From positions 1 through 64,000 of the forward strand of contig CAIKAC010000007.1 of NCBI GenBank assembly GCA_903825305.1: 64,000 bases of DNA. The letters are read 5' to 3'. The notes under the pieces were generated by a model. It did no database searches. It was not told where the DNA came from and worked only from the letters and a program-made list of their open reading frames with translations. The stretch comes from an uncultured Actinomycetes bacterium (GTDB lineage: Bacteria; Actinomycetota; Acidimicrobiia; Acidimicrobiales; RAAP-2). Of the stretch, positions 17,804 to 25,771 are shown in pieces (position 1 is the stretch's first letter; every line of letters begins with the position of its first letter). Both the position numbers and the translations under genes were made by a program.

Positions 17804-18616
17804 ATGTGTCGACTCCTTGCCTCACTCAGCGAAACACCACACCGCCTCGACGATCTCGCTGACGACCAGCTTTCCCAGTTCCGAGCAATCGCCAATCTCC
17901 ACGGGGATGGATGGGGCGTGGCCTGGCGCGATGCCAATCACATGGTGAATCGTTATCGAAATGCGACGAGTGCGGCCCATGACCCCTTCTTTTCTGACTA
18001 CGCCTCGTCAGTCGCTTCTGATGCACACCTCGTCCACACTCGCTGGGCATCACCAGGCTTTCCCGTTCTTGAAGCCAATGCCCACCCCTTCTTTGCCGAA
18101 AGGATCGCGTTTGCCCACAATGGATTCATCCGCGACTCAGAGCGTCTTGAGGCATATCTCGGCGACACTGATCTTGGAGGCGAAGGTCTTGATACCGATT
18201 CCAAGCGCTACTTCGCCTTGGTGCTCGAAAGATCTCGCCAAACCGGGTCTCTCGAGGCAGGGCTGAAAGATGCCATTGCCATAATTCGCGACACCTGTGG
18301 TGTAGCAGGAACGAATGCCATGGTGCTCTCAGAGGATCAGTTCATCTGCGCCCATGCGTGGGCGGGAGCACGAGTGCCGATTGATCTTCTGGCTGATCGA
18401 GCCGGTGGCATCGAACATCTTCCACCAGGTCACGATGAGAACTACTACGTGCTCTCAACACGACGCGTTAATGGCATCTTTCAAATCGCCTCGACCGGTC
18501 TCGTCGATGGTGGGTGGACCGCCCTGCCGGGAGAGGGATTTGTCGTGGTGGACCGAGGATCGATCGATGCTCGTTTTAGCCCCATCGATGGTGGAGCCTC
18601 GGTCACGCTCTCATAA
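17804..18616 (+). CDS. Class II glutamine amidotransferase (YafJ/EgtC-like)
   Basis: The protein has 270 residues and begins M-C-R-L-L; Cys2 becomes the N-terminal nucleophile after methionine removal. Family motifs include H-G-D-G-W-G-V-A-W (about 32-40), V-H-T-R-W-A-S-P-G (about 74-82), N-A-H-P-F (88-92) and F-A-H-N-G-F-I (101-107), which bind glutamine and form the oxyanion hole. No synthase domain is fused, as in the YafJ/DUG3/EgtC group. The ergothioneine genes that would define EgtC are not nearby, so the substrate stays open. Confidence 0.88.
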   Translation: MCRLLASLSETPHRLDDLADDQLSQFRAIANLHGDGWGVAWRDANHMVNRYRNATSAAHDPFFSDYASSVASDAHLVHTRWASPGFPVLEANAHPFFAERIAFAHNGFIRDSERLEAYLGDTDLGGEGLDTDSKRYFALVLERSRQTGSLEAGLKDAIAIIRDTCGVAGTNAMVLSEDQFICAHAWAGARVPIDLLADRAGGIEHLPPGHDENYYVLSTRRVNGIFQIASTGLVDGGWTALPGEGFVVVDRGSIDARFSPIDGGASVTLS

Positions 18617-18666
18617 CAAAGTGACCGCGCAATAACATTGCAGGTCGCAACCAGGGAGCACAACTA

Positions 18667-18694
18667 CCTTCGAGTTGCTCAAGGCAACTCGAGG
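18667..18694. terminator. Hairpin between convergent genes
   Basis: CGAGTTGC (18671-18678) pairs with GCAACTCG (18684-18691) around a 5-nt loop, with further CC/GG pairing outside. It lies between the ends of the amidotransferase and NUDIX genes, which face each other, so it could serve both strands. There is no clear T run on either side, which is common in actinobacteria. Confidence 0.5.
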
Positions 18695-18706
18695 ATGCGT
18701 CGAAAC

Positions 18707-19174
18707 TTAGGCAGCGCCGGCGATTGCTTCTTGAGCAGCGACTAAGTCGAGTAACTCACGATCGCGATCGTAGGTAACGAGATCACGGGCTGCTTCGATG
18801 CTGACCCAACGAATCTCATCGGCTTCTTCGTTGGGCGTAAATTCGCCCCCGACAACCGAGACCAACCAGTAGGCCACGATTTTCGGACGCCCCTTGCGGT
18901 GGATGTATTCAGTCGTGCCGACAAAGTGGTCAAGCTGCACCACGAAGCCGGTCTCTTCGAGCACTTCGCGAACAGCGCATTGCTCGAAGGTTTCACCTGG
19001 ATCAAGTTTTCCCTTAGGGAAACTCCAGTCTTCACGGTGGGGGCGGTGAATGACCCCGACTTCGATACCCGCGTCTCCGCGGCGGTACGGCACACCACCG
19101 GCAGCACGCATGAGATCTTTGGGTGGGTTCTCAGGCTCAATCATGGGTCGGAATGTCGTCCTCACCTTTGTCAC
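18707..19174 (-). CDS. NUDIX hydrolase (MutT-like)
   Basis: The protein has 155 residues. A complete Nudix box is present: G-K-L-D-P-G-E-T-F-E-Q-C-A-V-R-E-V-L-E-E-T-G-F (about 55-77), with the Glu pair that binds the catalytic metal. The preceding segment H-R-E-D-W-S-F-P-K-G-K resembles diadenosine-polyphosphate/MutT1-like enzymes. The substrate (oxidised nucleotide or dinucleoside polyphosphate) cannot be told from sequence. An alternative start at the second Met (residue 11) is possible. It is divergent from the DUF4395 gene. Confidence 0.88.
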   Translation of the reverse strand: MTKVRTTFRPMIEPENPPKDLMRAAGGVPYRRGDAGIEVGVIHRPHREDWSFPKGKLDPGETFEQCAVREVLEETGFVVQLDHFVGTTEYIHRKGRPKIVAYWLVSVVGGEFTPNEEADEIRWVSIEAARDLVTYDRDRELLDLVAAQEAIAGAA

Positions 19175-19307
19175 GGTAGTTGGATCATTGCGCTAACTGG
19201 TGGAGCGCACCTGCATTTTTTCAAACACCGGGAGCCGTGCTGCCATCGTATGGCAAACCAAGGTCCACGCTGGCGCCACCTAGTGAATACTAATTCTTGA
19301 TTAATCC

Positions 19308-19313
19308 GATAAT
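19308..19313 (+). promoter_or_regulatory. Candidate -10 hexamer, leaderless start
   Basis: GATAAT lies 8 bp before the ATG of the DUF4395 gene in a very AT-rich stretch that differs from the surrounding sequence. There is no Shine-Dalgarno between the hexamer and the ATG. Both points fit a leaderless transcript, a common class in actinobacteria. No convincing -35 was found. Confidence 0.45.
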
Positions 19314-19321
19314 ATTTATGC

Positions 19322-19816
19322 ATGGCTTCTGTATTCAGCTTCCCGAATCCGGTGAACGAGAAGGCTGCGCGCACCGTGGCCGTAGGGGTCGTGCTCATGG
19401 GAGTTACCTACATCGTGACCGGGTGGATGCCACTGCTCATCGTCATGACCTATGGGTTTTTGGCCCGAGTCGCCTCGGGCCCTCGCTTTAGCCCCCTGGG
19501 CCAAATCGCCACTCGAATCGTCGCCCCTCGTTTGGGGGCTGAGCGCCTCACCCCAGGACCGCCAAAGCGGTTCGCACAATCCATTGGCTTCATCTTCACG
19601 GCAACAGCACTAGGTCTTGACCTTGGCGGACTTCACCTGGCTTCACGCGTCGTCATTGCAGGCCTCGTCGTAGCGGCTTCTCTTGAAGGGTTCGCTGGCT
19701 ACTGCCTCGGCTGCAAGATGTTCACCATCGGTATTCGAGCAGGCATCGTTCCTGAACACATTTGTGTTGAGTGTGCCGACATCACCAAGCGATACCCACA
19801 ACTCAACGCGAAGTAG
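19322..19816 (+). CDS. DUF4395 family membrane protein
   Basis: The protein has 164 residues. It matches the DUF4395 layout: F-P-N-P-V-N-E at the start, G-P-R-F-S-P (about 59-64), a P-G-P-P-K-R-F-A-Q segment before the central helices, and G-Y-C-L-G-C-K-M-F (about 127-135) after the last helix. There are about four membrane helices. The C-x2-C next to a helix suggests a thiol role; in other genomes this family often sits beside thioredoxin-like or sulfurtransferase genes, but here it does not. Its last 14 bp overlap the end of the convergent CHAP gene. Confidence 0.85.
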   Translation: MASVFSFPNPVNEKAARTVAVGVVLMGVTYIVTGWMPLLIVMTYGFLARVASGPRFSPLGQIATRIVAPRLGAERLTPGPPKRFAQSIGFIFTATALGLDLGGLHLASRVVIAGLVVAASLEGFAGYCLGCKMFTIGIRAGIVPEHICVECADITKRYPQLNAK

Positions 19817-21278
19817 TACCCCTCGGCGCTGGGTGAAGCGTTGTCGTCGTAACGGGCGTCGTGGTGGTGGTTGTGGTGGTGGACGTTGTTGACGAACTCT
19901 TGACCGGCGAGATGTAGCCAATGATGGGATAGCCCGAACCATTGCCTGATGTCGTTGGATCAAAGAATCCCGTCAAGACCACTGCTTCATTCCAGTTGCC
20001 CGACACCATTTGAATGCGATTGCCCTTCACGGCAGCGACGAAACCGACGTGTGCGCCATAGCCCGAATAGGGGTCCTTGGTGTTATAGGTCCCGAACACG
20101 ATGGCATCACCAATCTGAGGGTGATTGAGTGCCCCAAGTTTGAAAGTGTTGTGGGCCAAGCCGTACTGCACGAAGCTGTAACTCCATGCCGAGAGCCCGG
20201 TCGAAACAGCACCAGCGGTCTTCCACAACCATGTACCAAAGTCAGCGCACCAACTCTGAGATCGCGTCCCAGCGGGGCATGAGACGGACTTCGAACCAAC
20301 CGTGTAGGTGGGAGTTCCCCACCCTAAATATTTGGCAAATGGATTGCACTCCGACCCCACGGGCGTCTCAACCACCGGGTGTTTGGAGAACTGGTCATAT
20401 GACTCGGCAATGGAAACCACTTTGGCGCCAAGGGCCGTTGAAATCATCGGCGGCGTGGTCGGCGACACATGCCAAATCGCGACGTTGTTTGGCGTAATCA
20501 GCTGCGCGACGCCGGAATTGAGCACTTGCAATTGCGTGCCTGGATGATTCGCGGTCAGCGTTGACCAGAGCACATGATTCGATGCATCACGAAGTTCGAG
20601 ATCACCGTTGGGATTCATGTAGAGATTGGTACCCCCAGCAACTGGTGACGTCCACCCAACGCTCCCCGGGTTGGCCAAAGGGGCTTCAAACACTGCTCCC
20701 AACGACGAGAGGGCGACTTGCTGGCTGCCGTCAAGACTCACCAAGTATTGGCCCGTGATGAGTTCTTGACCCGGGCCGAGATCACTTGCCGTATTCGTGG
20801 TGAGCTTTCCATTCGTCCACAAGAGCACATCTCCCGACGAGAAGATGTCGAGATTGCCCAAGGGGTCAAGTTCCAGCCAGTTGCCTGACGCGCTGGTATG
20901 GCTCGCCCACAGAACCTTGCCGGTGGCGGTGCGCATCACGAGATTTCCATCCAGCTGCATGGTGATGGTGGTTCCACCTTTGTTGGTGGTCTTGGAATGC
21001 CACGTCACAAGGCTCCCGTTATGAAGGATGAAGTCACCCTTCATGGTGAACTGCGCATACGCGACGCCTGCGGGATTCAAGAGATCTTGACCTAAGACCA
21101 TGCTTTGGCCGGGATGCAACATGGCCGATGCCGCAATAGTGGTGGTCGTGGTGGAGCCAGGGGTGGTCGTCGTTGGGGTCGTGGCGCCAATAGTGGTCGG
21201 GGCAATCAGCGCACAGGCGCCAACGACGACGGGCGAAGCCACGATGAGGGCGCGTTTGAGGAAGGAGAGGTTCAACAT
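19803..21278 (-). CDS. Secreted bulb-lectin protein with CHAP amidase domain
   Basis: The protein has 491 residues. A signal peptide (L-K-R-A-L-I-V-A-S-P-V-V-V-G-A-C-A-L-I-A) is followed by a Thr-rich linker. Residues about 50-270 contain B-lectin (mannose-binding bulb lectin) repeats with strands such as M-Q-L-D-G-N-L-V-M and M-N-P-N-G-D-L-E-L. Residues about 300-455 read as a CHAP domain: Cys in S-Q-S-W-C-A-D-F, His in G-Y-G-A-H-V-G-F-V, then a G-N-W motif. CHAP enzymes cut peptidoglycan peptide bonds. The tail is Thr-rich (S-S-T-T-S-T-T-T...). The protein is likely a cell-wall hydrolase anchored by sugar binding. It is divergent from another B-lectin protein. Confidence 0.82.
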   Translation of the reverse strand: MLNLSFLKRALIVASPVVVGACALIAPTTIGATTPTTTTPGSTTTTTIAASAMLHPGQSMVLGQDLLNPAGVAYAQFTMKGDFILHNGSLVTWHSKTTNKGGTTITMQLDGNLVMRTATGKVLWASHTSASGNWLELDPLGNLDIFSSGDVLLWTNGKLTTNTASDLGPGQELITGQYLVSLDGSQQVALSSLGAVFEAPLANPGSVGWTSPVAGGTNLYMNPNGDLELRDASNHVLWSTLTANHPGTQLQVLNSGVAQLITPNNVAIWHVSPTTPPMISTALGAKVVSIAESYDQFSKHPVVETPVGSECNPFAKYLGWGTPTYTVGSKSVSCPAGTRSQSWCADFGTWLWKTAGAVSTGLSAWSYSFVQYGLAHNTFKLGALNHPQIGDAIVFGTYNTKDPYSGYGAHVGFVAAVKGNRIQMVSGNWNEAVVLTGFFDPTTSGNGSGYPIIGYISPVKSSSTTSTTTTTTTTPVTTTTLHPAPRGTTSR

Positions 21279-21518
21279 GATCGAGTTAACTCACTGACGA
21301 GCAGCGCTCAGTGCGAGCACCGCTCAATTCCTCCGCCATTTTCAGGCTAGCAGCGCTTCCAAGAAATTCTCAGATTCTCTACAGAAAGGTGACCACGAAT
21401 CTGTTCCTGCACTTACTAGGCTAGGTCCGGGCGGTGGAGACCAGTCTGGGCAGCAATGTCCAGGAGGGGCGCCCAGATTGCGTCGCGGAGACCACAGAAC
21501 ACCACGGCAGTAACCCAT
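21279..21518. promoter_or_regulatory. Divergent promoter region of the lectin-hydrolase pair
   Basis: This 240-bp region separates the two divergent B-lectin genes and must hold both promoters. GAGCAGCGCTCAGTGCGAGCACCGCTC near 21300-21327 contains imperfect repeats of GAGC...GCTC. TAGGCT near 21417 could be a plus -10. I compared the region by eye with the ydaO (c-di-AMP) riboswitch, which often controls wall hydrolases in actinobacteria, and saw no match. Confidence 0.35.
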
Positions 21519-24437
21519 ATGGCCCTATTCCACCGAACACGCGTCCTCGTAGCCCTCACCGCGGCTTGTGTGGCATCGCTGTGCCTCACGGCCGTCGTTC
21601 CCGATTCTCTCGCAGGCTCCTCGCCGACTACAACGCCCCATGCTGTAAAAAGCAAGATTGTTGTCCCCGCGTTCCCGGTGTTAGCAATCCGGCCAACACC
21701 GGCGATGACCTCGAACTCCACCCTGACCGCTGCACAGACCTTGTGTCCCTCAGGATGTACCGCCAAGCGTCTTGTGGCCCCTAATGGCAAGTTCCGCGCC
21801 TTCATCCAATCCGGCACGTTCAAGGTCCAAAACGCGAAAGGTCAAACCACGTGGAGTTTGGCCACCGCCTCACCTGCGATTGGCGGCATCGCCACTCGAG
21901 TGTCCATGACGCCTCAGGGCCAGCTCAGTATTCGTGGTTCGCGATTTACGGTGGCGACGCCCGGTGTGGGCAATGTCTTGGTGCTCACCAACGGTGGTGC
22001 ATTAGAAATTGTTTCTGCCGGAGGCCTTGTCTTGTGGACAGCCCCTTCGGGACTCACGGGTATCTCAGCCACCACCATGATTACCGGCGAGCAACTCGGC
22101 CGCGGCCAGGGCATCGTATCCCCCGATGGCAATTACCTGGCAAGTCTTCAATGGAACGGCGCCTTCACGATTGCTACCAAGTCCGGCACGACGTCATGGA
22201 CAACGCAGTCACTGAGCCCGCAAAGCTTTGGCTCCACCACCTCCCTTGAGCTCTCGCCTAGTGGAAACCTCATCGCCAACGCAGGAGGATGGTCAACCAA
22301 CACTGCCGGGGCTGGAAGCAGCCTCACCCTTTCCAATGCTGGTGTCCTCACCATCACGTCTCCGGGTCATCGTTCCTTGTGGACATCGGCTTCGGGACTG
22401 AGCAGTTTCAGAGCTAACCAACTCTTCAGTTCACAGACCTTGAGCCTCAACCAAGGCTTGAGTTCGCTGAACGATGCATTTCACGCCACCTTGCAGGGCA
22501 ATGGTCAGTTCTCCATTACCTCAGCAACTGGCGCCACAACGTGGCAAGCCCTGCCAAAGAACTTTACGAATGGCATCACCCAAGTCGTCGTCGCATCAAC
22601 GGGAGACGTTGATGGCGCGGGCACGACGTGGCGCACCGCCACGATGGGTGCTGGAAATACCTTGTCCTTGACCAATGGAGGCGTTCTTCAAGTGGTCTCA
22701 CTCGGGGGCCTGGTCCTGTGGCGATCGAATAGCACCCAGAACTCGCTCCGAGCCGATGAGCTTGGTCCCGGCGAAAGTTTGAGCTCTGGACAATTCTTGG
22801 TGTCGCTCAACGGGCAGTACTTCACCTTGGTACAACCCAACGGCGCAATTCAGATCACCACCAACACGGGAACGTTGGTCTGGAGTACCAATACCGCAAC
22901 TACGACAACGACGCATGCGACGACCACGACTGCGCACACGACAACCACCGTGCACCACGTCACCACCACCACGCATGCGACGACTACGACTTCCCACGTG
23001 ACGACGACAACCCATGCGACGACCACGACTGCGCACACGACAACCACCGTGCATCACGTCACCACCACCACGCATGCGACGACTACCACCATTTCGCTGC
23101 CCATTGCCACGAATCCGGTACTCAGCATGACCCCAAGTGGCAACTTGGTCCTCTCTGACGACATCAACAGCCAAGTGTGGTCAGCCGGTACGTCAGGCGC
23201 AGGCAACGTGCTCTCGCTCAGCAACCGGGGAGTCTTGTCCGTTACTTCACTCGGATCGTTGACCCTGTGGTCAGACCTTGTGGGTGGCACAGGCCAATCA
23301 GCCGACCGACTACAAATAGGCCAAAGCCTGCTCCCAGGCAACGCTTTGGCATCAGCCAACGGTTTGTATCTTGCATCCTTGACCTCAAGTGGCGATCTTC
23401 AAGTTGTGCGTCGCTCAGACAACTCGGTGTTGTGGGATGCCAACACGGCCGGCAAGGGAGTAAGTGCACTCTCCATGCTGAGCAACCACACCTTGGCTCT
23501 TCAAGAGACGCAAACGGTGAACGCCTTCACCACCCTGACCTCGGGCTCACTCGCGAGCGCCATCGTGATGGAAAACAGCGGCGTCCTCGATGTCGTCACC
23601 CCATGGGGCCAAGCCGTGTGGAATAGCGCCAAGGGTTTGCTGTCCCTCGTTCCCACAGACGTCGCGGTGTATTCCTACGCTTCTGACAATGCCAGCGCAG
23701 CGCTCGGAGATGGTTGGACCGGCGTGGGCGTCACGGGAGGTTTGGGCACCTGCGGTGGACAGTATGTCGATACCTCGCCGAGCAATGACCGAAACGTCGG
23801 AGCCGTGCTCGCATCCTCGAAGGAGCCATGGTATTCATTCTGGACCGTATCGGGCCCCTCGAAATGGGCCAACGGAGGCTGCCAAGCCCTGCCTGGAACC
23901 GCCACTGCATTTCACAACATCGGCTACACCGCTGGACGCGCCGTTGCTTCAAAGATTGATAGTTACGGCCTTGCTCGCAAGCCCAACTACGTCATCTTGG
24001 ATCCCGAGGGTTACCCCGACAACCACTCTGGACTCGACGCCTCAAGTGCCGCGGGGTGGTCAGCAATGTTGAGTGGTTGGTCAGCGGGCATCAAGTCCAT
24101 TAACGCTTCGCTTGTTCCCGCCTTTTATGCCACGCAGTACGAATACATTCACTTCAACTTGAAAGCGATCAATCAACCAGCGTTTATTGCCGTGGCATTT
24201 GGCTGGTCAGGGAGCTCCATTGTGAATCCCCAACGCCTGAGCGGCATCAATGGCTCCAACATCATTGGTGTGAGTGCATTCTTCGCTGGGGTGCCCTGGT
24301 CCGCTGAATGTGGTGTAACGGTCAAAGGTCGCCCCAATCACACGGCTGCTGTCCACAATGCCAACTCAGTCGCTGCTTGGGGATACCGAGATAACACCAT
24401 TCAATTTGACCCAGGGACGCGCTGCGCCGGCTTTTAA
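21519..24437 (+). CDS. Secreted B-lectin repeat protein with C-terminal hydrolase-like domain
   Basis: The protein has 972 residues from the ATG chosen because it begins a good signal peptide (MALFHRTRVLVALTAACVASL). An upstream ATG at 21456 would add 21 residues that spoil the signal; neither start has a clear ribosome site. Several B-lectin repeats (e.g. L-S-P-S-G-N-L-I-A, M-T-P-S-G-N-L-V-L) lie on both sides of a 60-residue Thr/His linker. The last 240 residues start V-A-V-Y-S-Y and hold Y-V-I-L-D-P-E-G-Y, an acidic motif on a strand as in DUF1906/GH25-like barrels. A peptidoglycan or glycan hydrolase is likely but not proved. Confidence 0.8.
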   Translation: MALFHRTRVLVALTAACVASLCLTAVVPDSLAGSSPTTTPHAVKSKIVVPAFPVLAIRPTPAMTSNSTLTAAQTLCPSGCTAKRLVAPNGKFRAFIQSGTFKVQNAKGQTTWSLATASPAIGGIATRVSMTPQGQLSIRGSRFTVATPGVGNVLVLTNGGALEIVSAGGLVLWTAPSGLTGISATTMITGEQLGRGQGIVSPDGNYLASLQWNGAFTIATKSGTTSWTTQSLSPQSFGSTTSLELSPSGNLIANAGGWSTNTAGAGSSLTLSNAGVLTITSPGHRSLWTSASGLSSFRANQLFSSQTLSLNQGLSSLNDAFHATLQGNGQFSITSATGATTWQALPKNFTNGITQVVVASTGDVDGAGTTWRTATMGAGNTLSLTNGGVLQVVSLGGLVLWRSNSTQNSLRADELGPGESLSSGQFLVSLNGQYFTLVQPNGAIQITTNTGTLVWSTNTATTTTTHATTTTAHTTTTVHHVTTTTHATTTTSHVTTTTHATTTTAHTTTTVHHVTTTTHATTTTISLPIATNPVLSMTPSGNLVLSDDINSQVWSAGTSGAGNVLSLSNRGVLSVTSLGSLTLWSDLVGGTGQSADRLQIGQSLLPGNALASANGLYLASLTSSGDLQVVRRSDNSVLWDANTAGKGVSALSMLSNHTLALQETQTVNAFTTLTSGSLASAIVMENSGVLDVVTPWGQAVWNSAKGLLSLVPTDVAVYSYASDNASAALGDGWTGVGVTGGLGTCGGQYVDTSPSNDRNVGAVLASSKEPWYSFWTVSGPSKWANGGCQALPGTATAFHNIGYTAGRAVASKIDSYGLARKPNYVILDPEGYPDNHSGLDASSAAGWSAMLSGWSAGIKSINASLVPAFYATQYEYIHFNLKAINQPAFIAVAFGWSGSSIVNPQRLSGINGSNIIGVSAFFAGVPWSAECGVTVKGRPNHTAAVHNANSVAAWGYRDNTIQFDPGTRCAGF
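22911..23090 (+). repeat. 99-bp direct repeat coding a Thr/His linker
   Basis: The segment from 22911 is repeated from 23010, a period of 99 bp or 33 residues, with only a few base changes over about 80 bp. It encodes runs of Thr broken by His (T-T-T-T-H-A, V-H-H-V). The near identity at DNA level suggests a recent duplication. It is internal to a protein and has no CRISPR-like spacer structure. Confidence 0.75.
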
Positions 24438-24464
24438 TGGCGGGATCCGATATCGTTCGGTTCT

Positions 24465-24737
24465 ATGGCAGAACAACATGACGAGCAGGCATCATCTTCC
24501 AGCCTTGGCGACATTAAAGGATTGCTTCGCCAACTCGTAGCGCCCGTCATTGAGCAACTTGATGCCAAAGTGTCGAGTCATCTTGACGAACAGGTCGACG
24601 ACCATATCGAGATCGCCCTCAGCAGTCGCCTGGCAACCTTGGATCGCGCCATTGGTGATCTTGATCGCCATCTCAAAGAACTCGAAGCACGCGTAGCGGC
24701 ACTCGAAGCGCCTCCGGTGCTCGACGACGAAGACTAA
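24465..24737 (+). CDS. Small coiled-coil protein
   Basis: The protein has 90 residues, acidic at both ends. Residues about 18-80 form a heptad-like helix (I-G-D-L-D-R-H-L-K-E-L-E-A-R-V-A-A-L-E), a probable coiled coil. No signal or membrane segment is present. It starts 27 bp after the lectin-hydrolase gene. The product is unknown to me; an oligomerising cytoplasmic protein is the safest description. Confidence 0.65.
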   Translation: MAEQHDEQASSSSLGDIKGLLRQLVAPVIEQLDAKVSSHLDEQVDDHIEIALSSRLATLDRAIGDLDRHLKELEARVAALEAPPVLDDED

Positions 24738-24746
24738 GGCGCGTCG

Positions 24747-24896
24747 CTAGCTACTCGGCGTGTCGTTGTCGTCGTCACGCTTAGCCATCCACTCGTAACG
24801 GCCGGCCTTATCTCTGCGGATCGCCCAGCGCAGTGTCCAAAACGAGAGAAAGAGGAAAGCGACGACGAAGAGTCCAAACACGATGTCAAACGCCAT
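24747..24896 (-). CDS. 49-residue single-TM protein
   Basis: The small frame starts MAFDIVFGLFVVAFLFLSFW, a single membrane helix (about residues 4-22), then a basic stretch (R-W-A-I-R-R-D-K-A-G-R-Y-E-W) and an acidic tail (K-R-D-D-D-N-D). AGGAG lies 8 bp before the ATG, a strong ribosome site, which supports real translation. It is convergent with the coiled-coil gene and divergent from the next plus gene. Function unknown. Confidence 0.65.
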   Translation of the reverse strand: MAFDIVFGLFVVAFLFLSFWTLRWAIRRDKAGRYEWMAKRDDDNDTPSS

Positions 24897-25000
24897 GACG
24901 GTACTCCTCTCTCACTCATGAAGATCTTGGATCCATTCTCAATGCTGCGGGTGAGTGAGTGTGCGATGGGGTTGTCACAGCGCCTTGGCAGTATGCCTTC

Positions 25001-25771
25001 ATGCCCATCACGCACCACGTCGACGCCGTTAGCCAATTGAGAGGTGAGCCCTCTCGTCGACCTCGGATAGATCGTGGACTTGCGGGCGGTCTTCGCGCGT
25101 GGCTCAACGACGAACTCTTCGAGATCTTCGGCGAAGATCACAGCACCAAGATCGTGCGTTCTCCGTGGAGTTTGACGCATCGCGGCGCACCTCACAGCAC
25201 ACTGGGTATTGCCAGAGGTGCACTTGTTGGCGCCCTGTTCACCCAACGGATGCTTGGCAGCACCATCGAGCACCCGATGGACGATGCACTCTGCGTGCTT
25301 GAAGCTGATCCGGGCGCCGCCCCCTTGACCCACGAGATCCACCAACTTGACCCAGACCGCTTTGCCCTACTTGCGGCAGAGGTCAGTGCCCACGATGCGG
25401 TACTGGCCCAACAACTGCGACCCGTACCGAGCTCTTGGCTTCCCCGATTTGGTGTGCAGGCATGTGTTGCTCTTCACGGTGGACAGTTGACCTTGCGCTC
25501 AACGACCGATGCCATGCTGGGGCCAGCACCTCACGACGTCGCGTCCGTTGCCTTACTTGATGTCACGACCGCCGCCCACGATCAACACATTCATCAAGAG
25601 CTCACGCTTCGCGCACTCATCGAAACGCTTCGCGCGGGTACGCAACCCTTCGCCGTTGCATCTCTGTCAAGTGCAACTGGCGCGTTGGCCCTCCTTGAGG
25701 TTCGCGAGCACGATCTCGTTGAAGCCGTGCACGCCATTGTGAAGGCAACCAAGGAAGCACTCCATGGCTGA
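25001..25771 (+). CDS. Unrecognised 256-residue protein, partner of the next gene
   Basis: The start at the second in-frame ATG (MPITHHVDAV) is preferred; an ATG at 24959 would add 14 residues. The protein is Ala/Leu/His-rich, without signal or membrane segment. Recognisable points are W-L-N-D-E-L-F-E-I-F-G near residue 35, S-P-W-S-L-T-H-R-G and a helical end. I could not assign a family. The next gene begins inside its last 8 bp, so they are translated together and probably act together. Since that neighbour resembles a degraded RecB-type nuclease, a DNA-related role is possible but speculative. Confidence 0.6.
   Translation: MPITHHVDAVSQLRGEPSRRPRIDRGLAGGLRAWLNDELFEIFGEDHSTKIVRSPWSLTHRGAPHSTLGIARGALVGALFTQRMLGSTIEHPMDDALCVLEADPGAAPLTHEIHQLDPDRFALLAAEVSAHDAVLAQQLRPVPSSWLPRFGVQACVALHGGQLTLRSTTDAMLGPAPHDVASVALLDVTTAAHDQHIHQELTLRALIETLRAGTQPFAVASLSSATGALALLEVREHDLVEAVHAIVKATKEALHG

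Noticed and set aside
21279-21518. c-di-AMP (ydaO) riboswitch before the wall hydrolases
   Set aside because: The conserved ydaO sequence blocks were not found, despite disA being in the window.
22895-23095. Regular short repeats resembling a CRISPR array
   Set aside because: They encode an in-frame Thr/His linker of a secreted protein, with 99-bp period and no unique spacers.
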